From NCBI GenBank assembly GCA_963971405.1, contig OZ020488.1, forward strand, positions 46,544,888-46,608,887: a stretch of DNA of 64,000 nucleotides. Direction: 5' to 3'. Shown one piece after another: positions 52,197 to 63,824 of this stretch. The position numbers were made by a program, and so were the translations under genes. Source of the DNA: Psococerastis gibbosa. Lineage: Eukaryota > Arthropoda > Insecta > Psocodea > Psocidae. Positions within the stretch are counted from its first letter, which is position 1. The number at the start of each line of letters is the position of its first letter. The notes under the pieces are model-generated. The model was not told the DNA's origin. It saw only the letters and a program-made list of their open reading frames with translations, and did no database searches.

Positions 52197-53802
52197 CTGA
52201 AACCACCAAAAACAAGCATTCAAATTAAATAAATTTATGAACAGTCTGACTTGTAGGTTTAAGTTCTGGCTTCCTTAATTAGAATGAGAGAACAATTTTT
52301 AACTCAAGTATAACTTATTTAATATTAAATAATTAGATTACTCGTGACTTCGTGGTATTTCATTTTAATAAACAAAAAATAACAAAAACTTTTTTTTGTT
52401 ATTTTTTGTTTATTTAATATTAAATCAGAAACTTTTTAACGTCGATCAATGTGAAAAGTCCGTTATTCTCTAAACCCGACTTGTCACCCGGGTATATACA
52501 ACATAAATTAGCAACAAAATCTCTGTTGCAAGGCAACTGGTCAACAAATAAATGGGGCCTCAGGCTCATAAGTCATTACGCTACACACAGCATTCAATTT
52601 AAGAGAAAGGGTCACGCCAAACATAAAGCAGTTTAAAAAATGTAACACGCTTAAGTTATAAATACTGTAACTAGTTTGTGCAATTAATAGGAAAATGCTT
52701 AGGCTTATTAACTTAATTAGACTGCACGTCTGAGGAGTGGTCTGCGAATACTTACACGGATAGACGCTCGCTTCCGTGATATCTCTGACGGCAGCAGCCT
52801 CGACTATGTTGCGAATGACAAACTTCTTGATGGCCTTGTCCTTGGGAACGCAGCGAGCGCAGTTGGTGCAGCGGACAGGGTTCACATGTCCTCGCCCATG
52901 CTTGGACCTTCCGTGATTTCTGCGCTTAATCGTCTGCAACGTCACAATTAATCTACAATTGTCCATATTAACAATAATTGATTAGATATTAAGGCGCCCA
53001 TTCCACATTTGACACGGGCGATCCGGCTCTGGCTGGTCAGGGACTCTAATTATTGTATTGCATACGCCAATCGTCAATGAAAAATTGACAATTGACGTGG
53101 TAGCAGAATTTTTGGTATGTCTTTAATGTCTGTCAGCTAAAACGTCATTTTACAACTTTTCATTGACGTATGTGGAATGGGCGCTTAACTGTGGATTTTG
53201 GCAATCATTAGCATAGGAATTTTAAGAGTGGGTCAATAATCACTTGAAAAGTCTCAGTCGGGAATGCTACCATGCATTGGAAAATGATGGAACCGTACAG
53301 AATTCCTTCGCAAGATTTTTCAATGTATGATGGATCTTTCCTAATCGGTAATTAATTACGTCTTTTCCTTATATAGCGTAACCTATTTTGATGAAATTAT
53401 GGGATTTATATAGTAAAATATTAAGTTATTTAGCAATTATCAACTTTTAGATGACTTGCTGTGTGCCCTGGGGCCTGCCATGAGAAAACCAAGCGTTTTT
53501 AAAACTTAATGTGAAGTTTTACAATTAATACACTTCAAATACGGATTGTCATTGTTTTTCAAAGTTTATTGGGTTGGTTTTTTTCATAAACCAACAAATT
53601 AAAACAATTATTAATAATTTATTAGTTGTTACTTGTGAGGTTATGTTTAGAGTGCCACATGGCCAGTCAACGTCCAGCTTCTTGACCATTAGAAGTCGTT
53701 AGAAATTGACCAATAGTGTCAACCTAATAGTGTAATTATCATAGCGAATTTTATTTCACTTTTAAATATTCTGCAAAATATAAAGAACTAATTACGTACC
53801 AT
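52027..53802 (-). CDS. RpS26: 40S ribosomal protein S26, 3 exons, complete
   Basis: This encodes small-subunit protein eS26, which sits near the mRNA exit channel. Minus-strand coding exons: 53800-53802 (ATG only), 52756-52933, 52027-52196. They total 351 nt, 116 aa plus stop; the human protein is 115 aa. Motifs are [20 protein letters not shown] (zinc-binding CxxC), [20 protein letters not shown], and [19 protein letters not shown] (second CxxC). The donor GTACGT directly follows the ATG, and the acceptor GTTGCAG precedes ACGATT. The same intron-after-ATG arrangement is, as I recall, found in vertebrate RPS26. The C-terminal tail is divergent, as usual for the family. Confidence 0.95.
52756..52933 (-). 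CDS. RpS26: RpS26 exon 2
   Basis: It encodes [16 protein letters not shown] through DITEASVYP. On the minus strand the acceptor is GTTGCAG and the donor GTAAGT. It carries the first zinc-binding cysteine pair. Confidence 0.95.
53800..53802 (-). CDS. RpS26: RpS26 exon 1 (start codon only)
   Basis: The coding part of the first exon is the ATG alone, followed on the minus strand by the donor GTACGT. Joining it to the exon ending at 52933 gives the start [17 protein letters not shown], as expected for S26. Confidence 0.85.
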
Positions 53803-54119
53803 GTTACTTATTTTCTTTCTAAATTTTTGTCTTTACAAAATGGCCGATAAACTATAAAGGCTGGGATCGCAACTTTGCAAGCTACTTCGATTATAAATGT
53901 CGCCAATTCTTGACAACATCCGTCGCAAATGTACATGGATTTCTACCACGGCCCCTAGCCCACGCTGAACAAATGTCTTCACTTTTGGTCACGTGACAAA
54001 AAGGGTTATTATGGCAAGAAGTGGTTGACTCCATTGCGTTCAATGCGATTTAGACGTATTTCATTGCCTGTTATTTAATCTATTTACCTAAATTTAGGCT
54101 CCTACCTATACCAGGAGTA

Positions 54120-54615
54120 GATCTAGCCCATTGGGGGGGGGGGGGGTAATTTGGCTCAAAATATAATAAACATATTTAGTATCCTTTACATTATAACGTA
54201 AGAAGTTAGGCAACTTACAACAGGCTACTTTATAAGATTTTGGGGGCAGCTCCCCCCTTCATCTGTCCTTGACTACAGTTCAACTAGAATAAGCAGAATA
54301 TAAAAAGAATAAGTAGTCACTCTGGCTGGACCCCATGGACGGATACAGGGAGGCCGGTTACCATCCCCCCCCCCCTGGATCCAGCCCATGGACGGAGATT
54401 TCATTGGTATTACATAGTGGTTTTTATTTTTCCTCTCAAAATCCGATTCTATCTAGTGTCAAGCCATTTCATTTCGGGGCAGGGACGGTTTCAGAAAACA
54501 TTTTCGGGGGGGGGGGGGGGGACCAAAAAATATCGCGTTTCCCTTACTAGAATAATGCTATTTCTCTCGGGGGGGGGGCGACCGCCTCCCAAGGATCCCC
54601 CCCCTTGACTACGGC
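54120..54615. repeat. G/C-tract repeat cluster
   Basis: It holds runs of 10 to 14 G or C at about 54135, 54366, 54507, 54571 and 54598, with blocks TCCATGGACGGATA/CCCATGGACGGAGA and CCTTGACTACGGCC. Several hAT-like ends appear to be overlaid here. I could not define single elements. Confidence 0.45.
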
Positions 54616-55546
54616 CTTGAGGACAATTGAAAGTGTGCAATTTGTTAACATAATGATTAAGAAAACTGAAATAAACCCATAAATGTTGCCTCAACTAATG
54701 ACCAAACCATGGGAACACTTACTAGTGAAAAGTAATATTATCCCCCGTTCCTCGACATGTCATGAACCTATATGAACCTATATTAGTGCATTTATAAGCA
54801 GAGCAAGATATGACTATTATTTAAACCAAAGAAAAACTCAATAAATGAATTGCTGCTTGACACAATTATTCTTAGTAACATATTCCTAGCTAAATGTTAA
54901 TAAATCTTCATAAATGCCGGTGTGTGACCATAGAATATTGTTCTATAACAAATAAATAAATATTACAAAAGCAGAAAATGTCAATTAATCGTATTAAAAA
55001 AATAATTGAAATACATCAAATTTACACGTAAGTGTGTATGGCATGGAACGCTTCTGCCATAATATCCAAGATATTAGGTTTTGTCCGTTGCCGACAGCCC
55101 TAGCGCTCCTGGTGTTTTTCGAGTGTATATATATATAGTTCAGTGGGGGAAGTGGGGGCATTGATCCATATATATATAAATGGATAGCTACTACCATTCA
55201 CCAAGTGCGTGCCCCAAGGCCACCACCCTCTACACGGCAAGAGTTTGCAGTATGCATAAAATAAACTTTAAAAAATGTGAAAAAAGCAAGAAATAAGTAT
55301 AAAAAACTGTCCAAAGTGATTTTTAGATCAAATTAATGGCAGTGCACTCATTAGAGTTGATTTCATTCTGCGAATTTTGCCGTGCAAACCAAATTTGTCT
55401 ACTGCTAGCGCGACCTTGAGGGCACGATTTTGTTGCATTGGGCATATGGTGAGAACCACCCGCCTGAGTGGGGGTCTCGAATCCGCCATATTGGTGGATA
55501 CTTTGTGTGGGCCATAGACATAGTAAAACTATAGACTCATCGTAAA
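54616..55546. other. Spacer, nothing recognised
   Basis: AT-rich sequence with a short TATATATATA tract near 55130 and another near 55172. I see no gene or repeat family. Confidence 0.4.
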
Positions 55547-56101
55547 ACGAGTCGGTCAGCGTAACACCTGTGTTTGCACCATTGGTTTGCACTGCGCATG
55601 CTCATGGACTCAAACCACAGAACATCGTATAATTATATATTAGGGCTGCCACATTCCGTGGTTTACCTCAGAATTCCGTGGGAACTAATTCTATTCCGAG
55701 AAATTTCCGGGATCAACAATTTTTGAGGTTTTTCTGTGGATTTTTGGGGAAATACCTATGATGGCAATGCATACCAATATTTGTATGCCAATTTATGGAA
55801 TCATGTCAATTTGTGATGGTTGAATCTGAAGCTGATGGGTATTTTTTATCGGCTGCAATTTAAAGTTACAATTAAAATTTAAAATAACCAGATAAGGTTA
55901 GGAACCAGGGCCATGGACAGATAAGAGTTAAAAAAATCATATCATATAAAGGGGACCAACATTTTAAAAACTTCCGGAGTATTCCGTATTCCGTGAATTA
56001 TTTAAAAATTGTTAGGAATACGGCTGCCCAGCCTGGTACTCATCGTAGCCTACCATCATTAGTATTTAGTGCATTTAGTTATTTACTTACTTACTTACTT
56101 A

Positions 56102-57025
56102 CTAGCCAACGCCCACCCTTGGCAGGTTAGCCATTAGGTGACGCGCTGACCAGTATAATCGGGATGTCTCCGCGAGCTCGTTCTCAGGTGGTGAATCGGT
56201 TGCCAGGGCTGGACAGTTTGGTAGGTGGGCAGCATCCATCTTCGGTTCGTCGCACAGGGGGCATGCTTCCGATTGGAGAACCCCAATGCGGTGCAGATGA
56301 GTGGCGAGGTAGTCATGACCTGTGGTGGTTCTGAACGCTGCGACAGCCACGGCCCTGGGCAGTGACCTCGGGATAGGGTTGTCGATCAGTCTGGCCCAGC
56401 TTTTCCCTAAGCTGACTTGGGAGTAGTGCGCTCTTGACCAGGTCCCGATGGCTCGGTTGATTGCTGCCTTGGCGGATGTGTATGATTGTGGGCAGGCTGG
56501 CTGCTGAAAGGTCGTACCTTGCTTTGCCAATTCGTCGGCCTTCTCGTTTCCATCGATCCCAACGTGACTCGGGATCCATTGTAGCATGATGTGCCACCCG
56601 GCCACTATGAGCGTGGAGAGTCTTGAGCGACAGAGAAGTGTCTTGGTGCAGTCTGTAGCTTTGTTAGTGGCAAGTGCGCATATTGCTGCCTGGCAATCGA
56701 TCAAAAAGACTACCTTCCGTTTGGGACCAGTATGGTGATCTAGGTGGGCGGCAGCTTCGTATATGGCCGCTATCTCTCCATCGTAGTTCGTAAGAGATGC
56801 GCCTACAGCTACGGAGCCTTGGAAGTTAGTTGAGGTATAACCTGCTCCAGTGTTGCCCGAGCCTGGCATGGAAGAGCCGTCACAGTATATATGGAGCCAC
56901 TCAGTTGCTGGATACGTTGTGTGAATTGTTTCTAGCGCGGCTTTTCTCAAGGCTACATCAGAAGATTGGTTTTTCGGGAGGTCATGGCCGATGAGATCTA
57001 GATTGGCCATTGGTAGCGATCGCAC
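56102..57025 (-). pseudogene. LINE RNase H and C-terminal zinc-knuckle region
   Basis: It is in frame with the reverse transcriptase beyond the single TAA. It contains LHIYCDGSSMPGSGNTGAGY, VVFLIDCQAAICAL, MLQWIPSHVGIDGNEKADEL (RNase H motifs) and CPLCDEPKMDAAHLPNCPAL. It ends PRVGVG, as in the related fragment at 12420-13040. Confidence 0.9.
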
Positions 57026-57034
57026 GACTTCTTG

Positions 57035-59161
57035 TTATACTGGGAATGGCGCGGCTTCTCCCAATAGTATATTGTATTTGGTTTTGATGGAGTCTGCAAG
57101 TGTTAATGGCGTTACTTGAGTTTTCAATCTGGAAGTCGCGTTCTTGTAACTGCCCCATTTCTTGGGGAGGATCCGTTTCTGCCTCTCCCAGAACAGGAGT
57201 GATGATCTTTCCCTGCGACACTGGATTGGCTCAATGCTGGTCTGGACTTCCATGGCTGCGATGGGGGTCGATTTAGGTGCACCAGTGATGGTTCTTAGCG
57301 CTATATTTTGGGTGGTTTCCAATTTTGACGACGTGGTAGCGGCCGTGATAGTAACCTCACTGCCATACTCCAGGATTGGGCGGACATACGTTTTGTATGT
57401 GGTGGTCAAAACATCTTGTGTGGCACCCCATTTTGTGGCGGTCAGTCGTTTGAGTAAGCGGCATCTTTTAGTTGCCCTTTCTGCTGCGCTATCGATATGG
57501 GGTTTCCATGACAGTTTCTTGTCGATACTAACGCCGAGGTATTTGGATACGTCTTGTTTTTCCAGGTCTACTCCTTTGTATCTGAGTTTGACATCCGGCT
57601 GCCTTGTTGAGAGACTGAGTATCTGATAGACAGTTTTTTCTGTGCTAACTGTTAGGCAGTTCTTGTCGGCCCACTTTGCAAGGTTTGCTAAAGTTGCGTT
57701 TAGAATAGTCTCTAGTGCTTTTATGTTGCTGCTGGTTGCCCAGATGAGCAAATCGTCTGCGTATAATAGTGCTTCTACACCCGGTATCTCTCGGATAACG
57801 TCTAGGACATCATTGATCATTAGGTTGAACAGTTGGCAGCTGATCACGGCGCCTTGAGCTAGGCCTTGCCTCTGTAGACGGAACTTCGAGGTGCTATTTT
57901 TGAATCTCACTCGCTGGCGCCGCTCACCCAGGAATGACTTGATCCAAGAGAAAAGTTTTCCGGAGATACCGGCCAGGGCCATCTTGTGTAAGAGCCTCCC
58001 TCGCCACACCGTGTCATAGGCTGCTTTCAGGTCGACCAGCACCGCCACGGTTGACATTTTCCTATGGAACCCGTCTTTGACGTGTTGTGTGAAGGCGACT
58101 ACTTGATCCATGGTGTTTCTGTGTCTTCTAAAGCCAGCTTGAGCGTCGTCTATGGCACTAAGGTGGGTGGTAGCCAGCAGTAGTCTGTTAAGTACCATTC
58201 TTTCGGCGACTTTGCATAGTGAACTTGTTAAGGTGATGGGGCGGTAGCTGTCGATATTACATGGGTTTTTTCCTTTCTTGAGCACTGGGATCACTTCACC
58301 TTTCCTCCACTGGCTAGGCACTCTGGTGTTCCATGTAGGGTTTATTAGTTTGAGGATAACTTCCTTGGCTTTCTCGCTCAAGTTCGTGAGCATTTCAGGG
58401 AAGAGTTGGTCAATGCCTGCTGCCTTCTTTTTTTTGGTCTGTGTGAGGGCCGCTTCTAGCTCTAGAAAGGTGAAGTTGTCCATGCAGATCGAATTCATTA
58501 TTTCCTCTAGGCAGTGTGGGGGCGGGGCCTTTCGCAGTGCCGGTTTGGCAGGTTTATCGATTTTAATGTTGCTGACGTTGGTGTAGTACTTGCAGAGCTC
58601 TTCAGCAATTTGTTTGTGGGATGTTAGCTCCTTGTTTCTGACCTTGATTGGCAATTGTTGCAGTTTATTGCCATCATTATTTAGTGTCGTCACAAAACGG
58701 TGAGCCTTAATTCCGTCTTTTCTGAAGTCGAGATTACTCAGAAAGCTTTTAAATGCGTCTCTTTTGCCTGATTTAATAGCTTGGGTCAGCATCGCCTGGT
58801 TTTTCCGCAGCTCTATGCAGTCCACCAATGACCTTGAGGTTTCTGCTTTACATCTGGCTTTGTTTCTGGCTTTCTTCAGGGTTTCAAGCCTTGGGTTCCA
58901 GAAGGGCTTGTATCCTTTCACATGACCTCTCGGAATACTATCTCTCGCGGATCTCAGTATCGCCTCTGTGATTGCTAGAGCGCTTCTTTCCGGATTGGAG
59001 AGTGCAACCTTTGCCAGTTCACTATCAGATATTCTTCTGTATTTATCCCACTTAGCCTTCTTGAAATTCCATCTGGGGACCCTGTTCTGAGCTTGTTGCT
59101 CTCTTTGGAGTTTGGTGGTCACTAGTAAGGCTCGATGTCCGCATCCCCCTGCGTCATCCAT
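57035..59161 (-). CDS. LINE reverse transcriptase ORF (708 aa)
   Basis: It has all main reverse transcriptase blocks: VLKKGKNPCNIDSYRPITLT, DAQAGFRRHRNT, VLVDLKAAYDTVW, RQGLAQGAVISCQLFNLMIN and the catalytic LLYADDLLIW, followed by KYLGVSIDKKLSW. It ends at TAA (57035-57037). The same frame stays open on the far side as the RNase H region, so this stop is a single interruption. Confidence 0.92.
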   Translation of the reverse strand: MDDAGGCGHRALLVTTKLQREQQAQNRVPRWNFKKAKWDKYRRISDSELAKVALSNPERSALAITEAILRSARDSIPRGHVKGYKPFWNPRLETLKKARNKARCKAETSRSLVDCIELRKNQAMLTQAIKSGKRDAFKSFLSNLDFRKDGIKAHRFVTTLNNDGNKLQQLPIKVRNKELTSHKQIAEELCKYYTNVSNIKIDKPAKPALRKAPPPHCLEEIMNSICMDNFTFLELEAALTQTKKKKAAGIDQLFPEMLTNLSEKAKEVILKLINPTWNTRVPSQWRKGEVIPVLKKGKNPCNIDSYRPITLTSSLCKVAERMVLNRLLLATTHLSAIDDAQAGFRRHRNTMDQVVAFTQHVKDGFHRKMSTVAVLVDLKAAYDTVWRGRLLHKMALAGISGKLFSWIKSFLGERRQRVRFKNSTSKFRLQRQGLAQGAVISCQLFNLMINDVLDVIREIPGVEALLYADDLLIWATSSNIKALETILNATLANLAKWADKNCLTVSTEKTVYQILSLSTRQPDVKLRYKGVDLEKQDVSKYLGVSIDKKLSWKPHIDSAAERATKRCRLLKRLTATKWGATQDVLTTTYKTYVRPILEYGSEVTITAATTSSKLETTQNIALRTITGAPKSTPIAAMEVQTSIEPIQCRRERSSLLFWERQKRILPKKWGSYKNATSRLKTQVTPLTLADSIKTKYNILLGEAAPFPV

Positions 59162-59814
59162 TAGTGAGACACTAGTCTTGCTAGTGATATGCGGGTGGGT
59201 GTAAGATAATGGATGTAAGATACACTTCCTGCAAAGGACAGGAAGGTTGTGGGGGTGTCTAGTACGTCACACGCGTTGTCGTCTACAAATTCCTCTAGCG
59301 ATCTTCCTGTAGTTGACGTTCTAAGGTAGCCCCATCTAGTAGAAGGACTGTTGAAGTCCCCTATGATAATGCTGTTCGGTTGCAGTCGGGCTTCGATCGC
59401 TTGTAGTGCTGGCTTGTTTTCGGGAGGGTTGTATAGAACAAAAAAAGTGACGTGTTGTGCATTCTTCCAGACATCTAGTTGCATTAGTTCTAACTTGTTT
59501 CGGTACGTCATTTCATGCAGAGTTTCAACCTTAGTAATAAGGTTTGTCTTTATTCCTACAATAATTCCGGATGCTACTTGGCGGCTTCGCTTTAATATGT
59601 GGTGTGAGTAACCGCTTGTTGAGTAGTAGTCTGGCGTTTCAGTCGCAGCACCGGCTTCCACAATAACATAGATATCCACGTTTTGAGACAGGACGTTTCG
59701 TTTCAACTCCAAAAATTTGGTATTACTTAGACCTCCAGCGTTCCAGAAGATGACTTTGAGGTCCGCGTCCACGCCCTGAGAAGGGCCGATTCTTCTAGTA
59801 GAGATTCGCGGCAT
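59161..59814 (-). pseudogene. LINE endonuclease (APE-type) domain, frameshifted end
   Basis: It contains LKVIFWNAGGLSNTKFLEL, VIVEAG, VLYNPPEN and IIIGDFNSPSTRWGY, the apurinic-endonuclease-like motifs of non-LTR elements. The frame departs after the FLSFAGS segment, before the conserved catalytic region continues in another frame. Confidence 0.88.
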
Positions 59815-60638
59815 ATTTGGTCAGCGCGTTGGTGGCGAATCGCTGTTGCTCATTTGGCGTTACCCAGAGGACACGTGTGGTGGAACTGCACCACGGACGC
59901 GAGCAACTTTGTCCCCCTAGTTTTTTACTACTGCACCTAATAAGCTAAATGATGAAGCAGTGACACACCTAAATTTCAAATTATGTAAATAGGATTAAAG
60001 AAGCTTGTGTTTTGATATTACTAAATAATTAACGGAAAAATTAAAATTCCACAATTAAAAATTAATTAGACTTATATTGTGTTTGCATTTGAAAACTTCA
60101 CTGCACTTTACAGAATAGTCAGCAGCACAGAACACCAAAATAGCATGCAGTACCGTAGGCCAAAAGTAAATTGCAGTATTACAACCCTTCACATTGAACT
60201 GTAGCCTACGTACCTACAGTACCCACTGTTCTTAGGTCGGTACTAAAAAATTGTTGATCCCGGAATAGAATTATTTCCCACGAAATTCTGAGGTAAACCA
60301 CGGAATGTGGCAGCCCTAATATATAATTATACGATGTTCTGTGGTTTGAGTCCATGAGCATGCGCAGTGCAAACCAATGGTGCAAACACAGGTGTTACGC
60401 TGACCGACTCGTATCGTAAACATTCGGATTGAAGCCTCTTGACTTCGGCTATTTCCGTAGTATAGGAGCAGTTTGAGCCTTTTGCCATTTGATACCGTGG
60501 TAACATTTTATTTTTTATTAGATTATTTAAAGATTATTTAGAACGGAAAATCATGCCAGGTAACCATCATTATTTTTATGCAGAACTTGGAGTACTTTTA
60601 ATTAATATTTTAAACAATATTTAAGGCGGCCATTCCAT

Positions 60639-61480
60639 TGACTCACTACAGGCTACAAAATTCTGTCTAACATCCTCCTTGTAAGGCTAACACCATATGC
60701 TGAAGAAAACCTGGGGGAGTACCAAGCTGGCTTCAGACGTAACCGCTCAACAACAGAACAGCTTTTTACCTTACGACAACTTTTTGAAAAATGCTGGGAA
60801 TTCGACAGTCCTGTCCATAATATTTTTGTCGACTTCAGTAAAGCATACGACTCCATTAACAGAAGCAAAATGTGGGAGAAACTGCAGGGCATGGGTATAC
60901 CCGCTAAGCTCTGCAAAATGGTAAAAGTATGTGTGGAGGGATCACGAGCTAGAGTGAAGACGGACGTAGGAGTGTCTGAGCCCTTCGATGTTATCAACGG
61001 GGTAAAACAAGGGGATGTACCATCACCCGTTCTTTTCAACTTGGTCCTTGGAAGAGTGGTGCGAAGTCTAGCGGATTTACCAGGCGGTGTCAAGCTTGGG
61101 GAACTACTTAATATCCTCGGATACGCGGACGATTTGAATATTATGGCTATGAATCTTGCCGAAGAGGAACAATTGGTAGCTAGCCTAGAAGCTGCAGCGG
61201 GAAGAATGGGACTGTCGATTAACTGTGACAAGACTATGTACATGCGCATGGGAAGAGAAAACCCTAATCAGGTCAGCAGATTCGAACAAGTGAGCAATAT
61301 CCGATATCTCGGTTCCATCGTAACCGATGACAATAACACCAGCGCTGACGTTAAAAGCCGAATAAAAAGTGCCAATGCGGCTTATTTTCAGGCAAGACAA
61401 CTTTTTAACTCCCGACTTCTTTCATGGTCCACAAAAATACGGTTATACAAAACTCTAGTGAAACAGCTGTACTTGTGTAC
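60639..61480 (+). mobile_element. RTE-like LINE fragment, copy 1
   Basis: It begins in fingers/palm (YQAGFRRNRSTTEQLFTLRQ; VDFSKAYDSINRSKMW), with the catalytic GYADDLNIM and KYLGS-like IRYLGSIVTDDNN, and stops in the thumb. It is preceded directly by CATTCCATTGA (60627), the inner-arm sequence of the palindrome at 61598-64000. It is about 90 percent identical by eye to the copy starting at 62380. Confidence 0.88.
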
Positions 61481-61774
61481 ATGTACATGGCAGAATTGAC
61501 GGAAATGTTTATTTTCCTCTATAGTCTATGCCATAGTTAAAATTGATCAATGATCATACAGTAAAATCACAAACAAACTAAAATTAAAAAATGGCGTCAT
61601 GGGATATGTTAAATACTAACATTTTTATAGATTTCTATAAAAAGAAAAATTCTAATTTCCGTCAATGTCATTTGCATTCTGCAATGCGAGATCGGTGGAA
61701 AGGCAACCTAAGTCTTGAATGTCTGCTACCACGTCACTGTTTTTGGAAATAGCCCTAGCCGGTCAATGGAATGG

Positions 61775-63824
61775 GTGCCATACGAGGACTACCTTGCCGA
61801 TTTCAACAAGAAGGAACATTATGGAAGGATAAGGAGGGAAGTCAATGGAGTCTTGAGAAGAACCAAGAGGGGGTACCTCAACGCTAAGGTAACTAGTATT
61901 GAATCTAACAGAATTGCAAACAGTTGTAGAGAAATGTATAGAACCATAAAAGGGATGAGGGGTACACAACAAAAACTACCAACTATTAAAGATACCGACG
62001 GTAACCTCATCTCCGACCCCCAAAAAGCACTAGAGCAGTGGAGAGAATACTTCCAAACTATTTTGAATGTAGAACCAAACAATGAAGAAGAGAATACGTC
62101 CCCGATACAAACAGCAGAAATTCTTGTTGAAGAGCCTAGCCGAAGTGAAGTTAGAAAGGCGATTAAGATGCTGAAAAACAACAAAGCTCCCGGGGTTGAT
62201 TATATCCCTGCTGAACTGTTTAAAGAAGGCGGTGAAGTCCTAGTTGACAAAATGTATGCTCTCTTACGAAAGATATGGAGAGAGGAGAAGATTCCCGACG
62301 AGTGGAATGAATCGTTGATAACACCTGTGTTCAAGAAAGGGGACAAAACGTTATGTAGTAACTATCGTGGCATATCACTCCTCACTACAGGCTACAAAAT
62401 TCTATCTAAAATCCTCCTTGTAAGGCTAACACCATATGCTGAAGAAAACCTAGGTGAGTACCAAGCTGGCTTCAGACGTAACCGCTCAACAACAGATCAG
62501 CTTTTTACCTTACGACAAATTTTTGAAAAACGCTGGGAATTCGACAGTCCTGTCCATAATATTTTTGTCGACTTCAGTAAAGCATACGACTCCATTAACA
62601 GAAGCAAAATGTGGAAGACACTGCAGGGCATGGGTATACCCGCTAAGGTATGCAAAATGGCAAAAGTATGTGTGGAGGGATCACGAGCTAGAGTGAAGAC
62701 GGACGTAGGAGTGTCTGAGCCCTTCGATGTTATCAGCGGGGTAAAACAAAGGTATGGACTATCACCCCTCCTTTTCAACTTGGTCCTTGGCGAAGTCTAG
62801 CGGATTTACCTGGCGGTGTCAAGCTTGGGGAACTACTTAATATCCTCGGATATGCGGACGATTTGAATATTATGGCTATGACTCTTGCCGAAGCGGAACA
62901 ATTGGTAGCTAGCCTAGAAGCTGCAGCGAGAAAAATTGGACTGTCGATTAACTGTGATAAGACTAAGTACATGAGCATGGGAATAGAAAACCCTGATCAG
63001 CAGCCTGATCGAGGCGATTATAATACCGGTATTTATTTAATCCCCTGATATTCAAAATGTAAACAAGATAATTTTATAATGGAAAGTGTTGTTCAAAATT
63101 TGTTTGTTTACAGTTATAATCCTAGGGTATTTATTTAACCCCGGTATTATAATCGCTTCGATCAGGCTACAGGTCAGCAGATTCGAACAAGTGAGCAATT
63201 TCCGATATCTCGGTTCCATCGTAACCGATGACAATAACACCAGCGCTGACGTCAAAAGCCGAATAAAAAGTGCCAATGCGGCTTATTTTCAGACAAGACA
63301 ACTTTTTAACTCCCGACGTCTTTGGTCCACAAAAATACGGTTACACAAAACTCTAGTGAAACCTGTACTTCTATATGGCGCCGAATCATGGACATTGACT
63401 AATCGGGACCGGAGATTGCTTTCGGTCTTCGAAAATAAAATGCTCCGCAGGATCTTTGGAGCTACAGTCATCAACGGAGTCTGGCGAATCCGATGCAATG
63501 CCGAAATCCATCGGCTCTACAATGCCCTCGGCGTCATTGACGATCTTAGAGCAAAAAGGCTACAATGGATAGGACATGTGTACCGGAGGCCGGACCACAG
63601 ACCTCCAAAGGCCGTGTGGGAAGCAATCCCCCGCGGAAGAAGACCAAGAGGAAGACCAAGGCGAAGATGGGCGGACCAGTTCCAGGAGGACCTCCTTCGA
63701 GTTGGCGTCGAGGCAGCAGTTTGGACAGCGGCTGCTGAGGATCGGCAAAGATGGAGGGAAATCGTCAGAGCGGCCAAAAGTCCCCCTGGGCTGATCGCGC
63801 CTAATTAAGTAAAGTCAAGTAAGT
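61775..63824 (+). mobile_element. RTE-like LINE, copy 2, reverse transcriptase to 3' end
   Basis: Frame 61775-62800 covers YLNAKVTSIESNRIANSCRE, FKKGDKTLCSNYRGISLLT and SKAYDSINRSKM. A 10-bp deletion relative to copy 1 (near 62791) shifts the frame. The catalytic YADD follows near 62850 in the shifted frame. A MITE interrupts at 63001-63172, and 63173-63808 gives YLGSIVTDDNNTSADVKSR, LVKPVLLYGAESWTL and the GRPRRRWADQ C-terminus. The 3' tail is AAGTAAAGTCAAGTAAG. Inactive. Confidence 0.9.
63001..63172. mobile_element. MITE inserted in RTE-like LINE copy 2
   Basis: AGCCTGATCGAGGCGATTAT at the left and its inverse at the right (AGCCTGATCGAAGCGATTAT, then AATACCGG) form terminal repeats of about 35 bp. 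Copy 1 of the LINE has no such insert between AATCAG and GTCAGCAG, which defines the empty site. A short CAG repeat at the junctions may be the target duplication. Confidence 0.85.

Larger units (their letters stand above)
56083..59900 (-). mobile_element. I-like non-LTR retrotransposon, nearly full ORF2
   Basis: Minus-strand order: endonuclease, reverse transcriptase, RNase H, C-terminal zinc knuckle, then a GTAA-type 3' tail (TTAC repeats on the plus strand at about 56083-56103). Two lesions break it: a frameshift near 59200 and one in-frame TAA at 57035-57037. ORF1 was not recognised. RNase H after reverse transcriptase and the simple-repeat tail suggest the I group. Confidence 0.9.
55547..60412. 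mobile_element. TIR element (about 170-bp arms, 8-bp target duplication) hosting a LINE
   Basis: Arms 55547-55726 and 60245-60412 are near-identical in inverted orientation, starting ACGAGTCGGTCAGCG. They are flanked by the identical 8-mer ATCGTAAA at 55539-55546 and 60413-60420. Between them lie about 350 bp of element sequence on each side and an antisense I-like LINE (56083-59900). The 8-bp duplication fits hAT, P or Merlin groups; the ends do not decide which. Probably a MITE of about 1 kb into which a LINE inserted. Confidence 0.85.

Noticed and set aside
57162-58586. Plus-strand open frames within the I-like LINE
   Set aside because: They are antisense to a clear reverse transcriptase frame and match no family.
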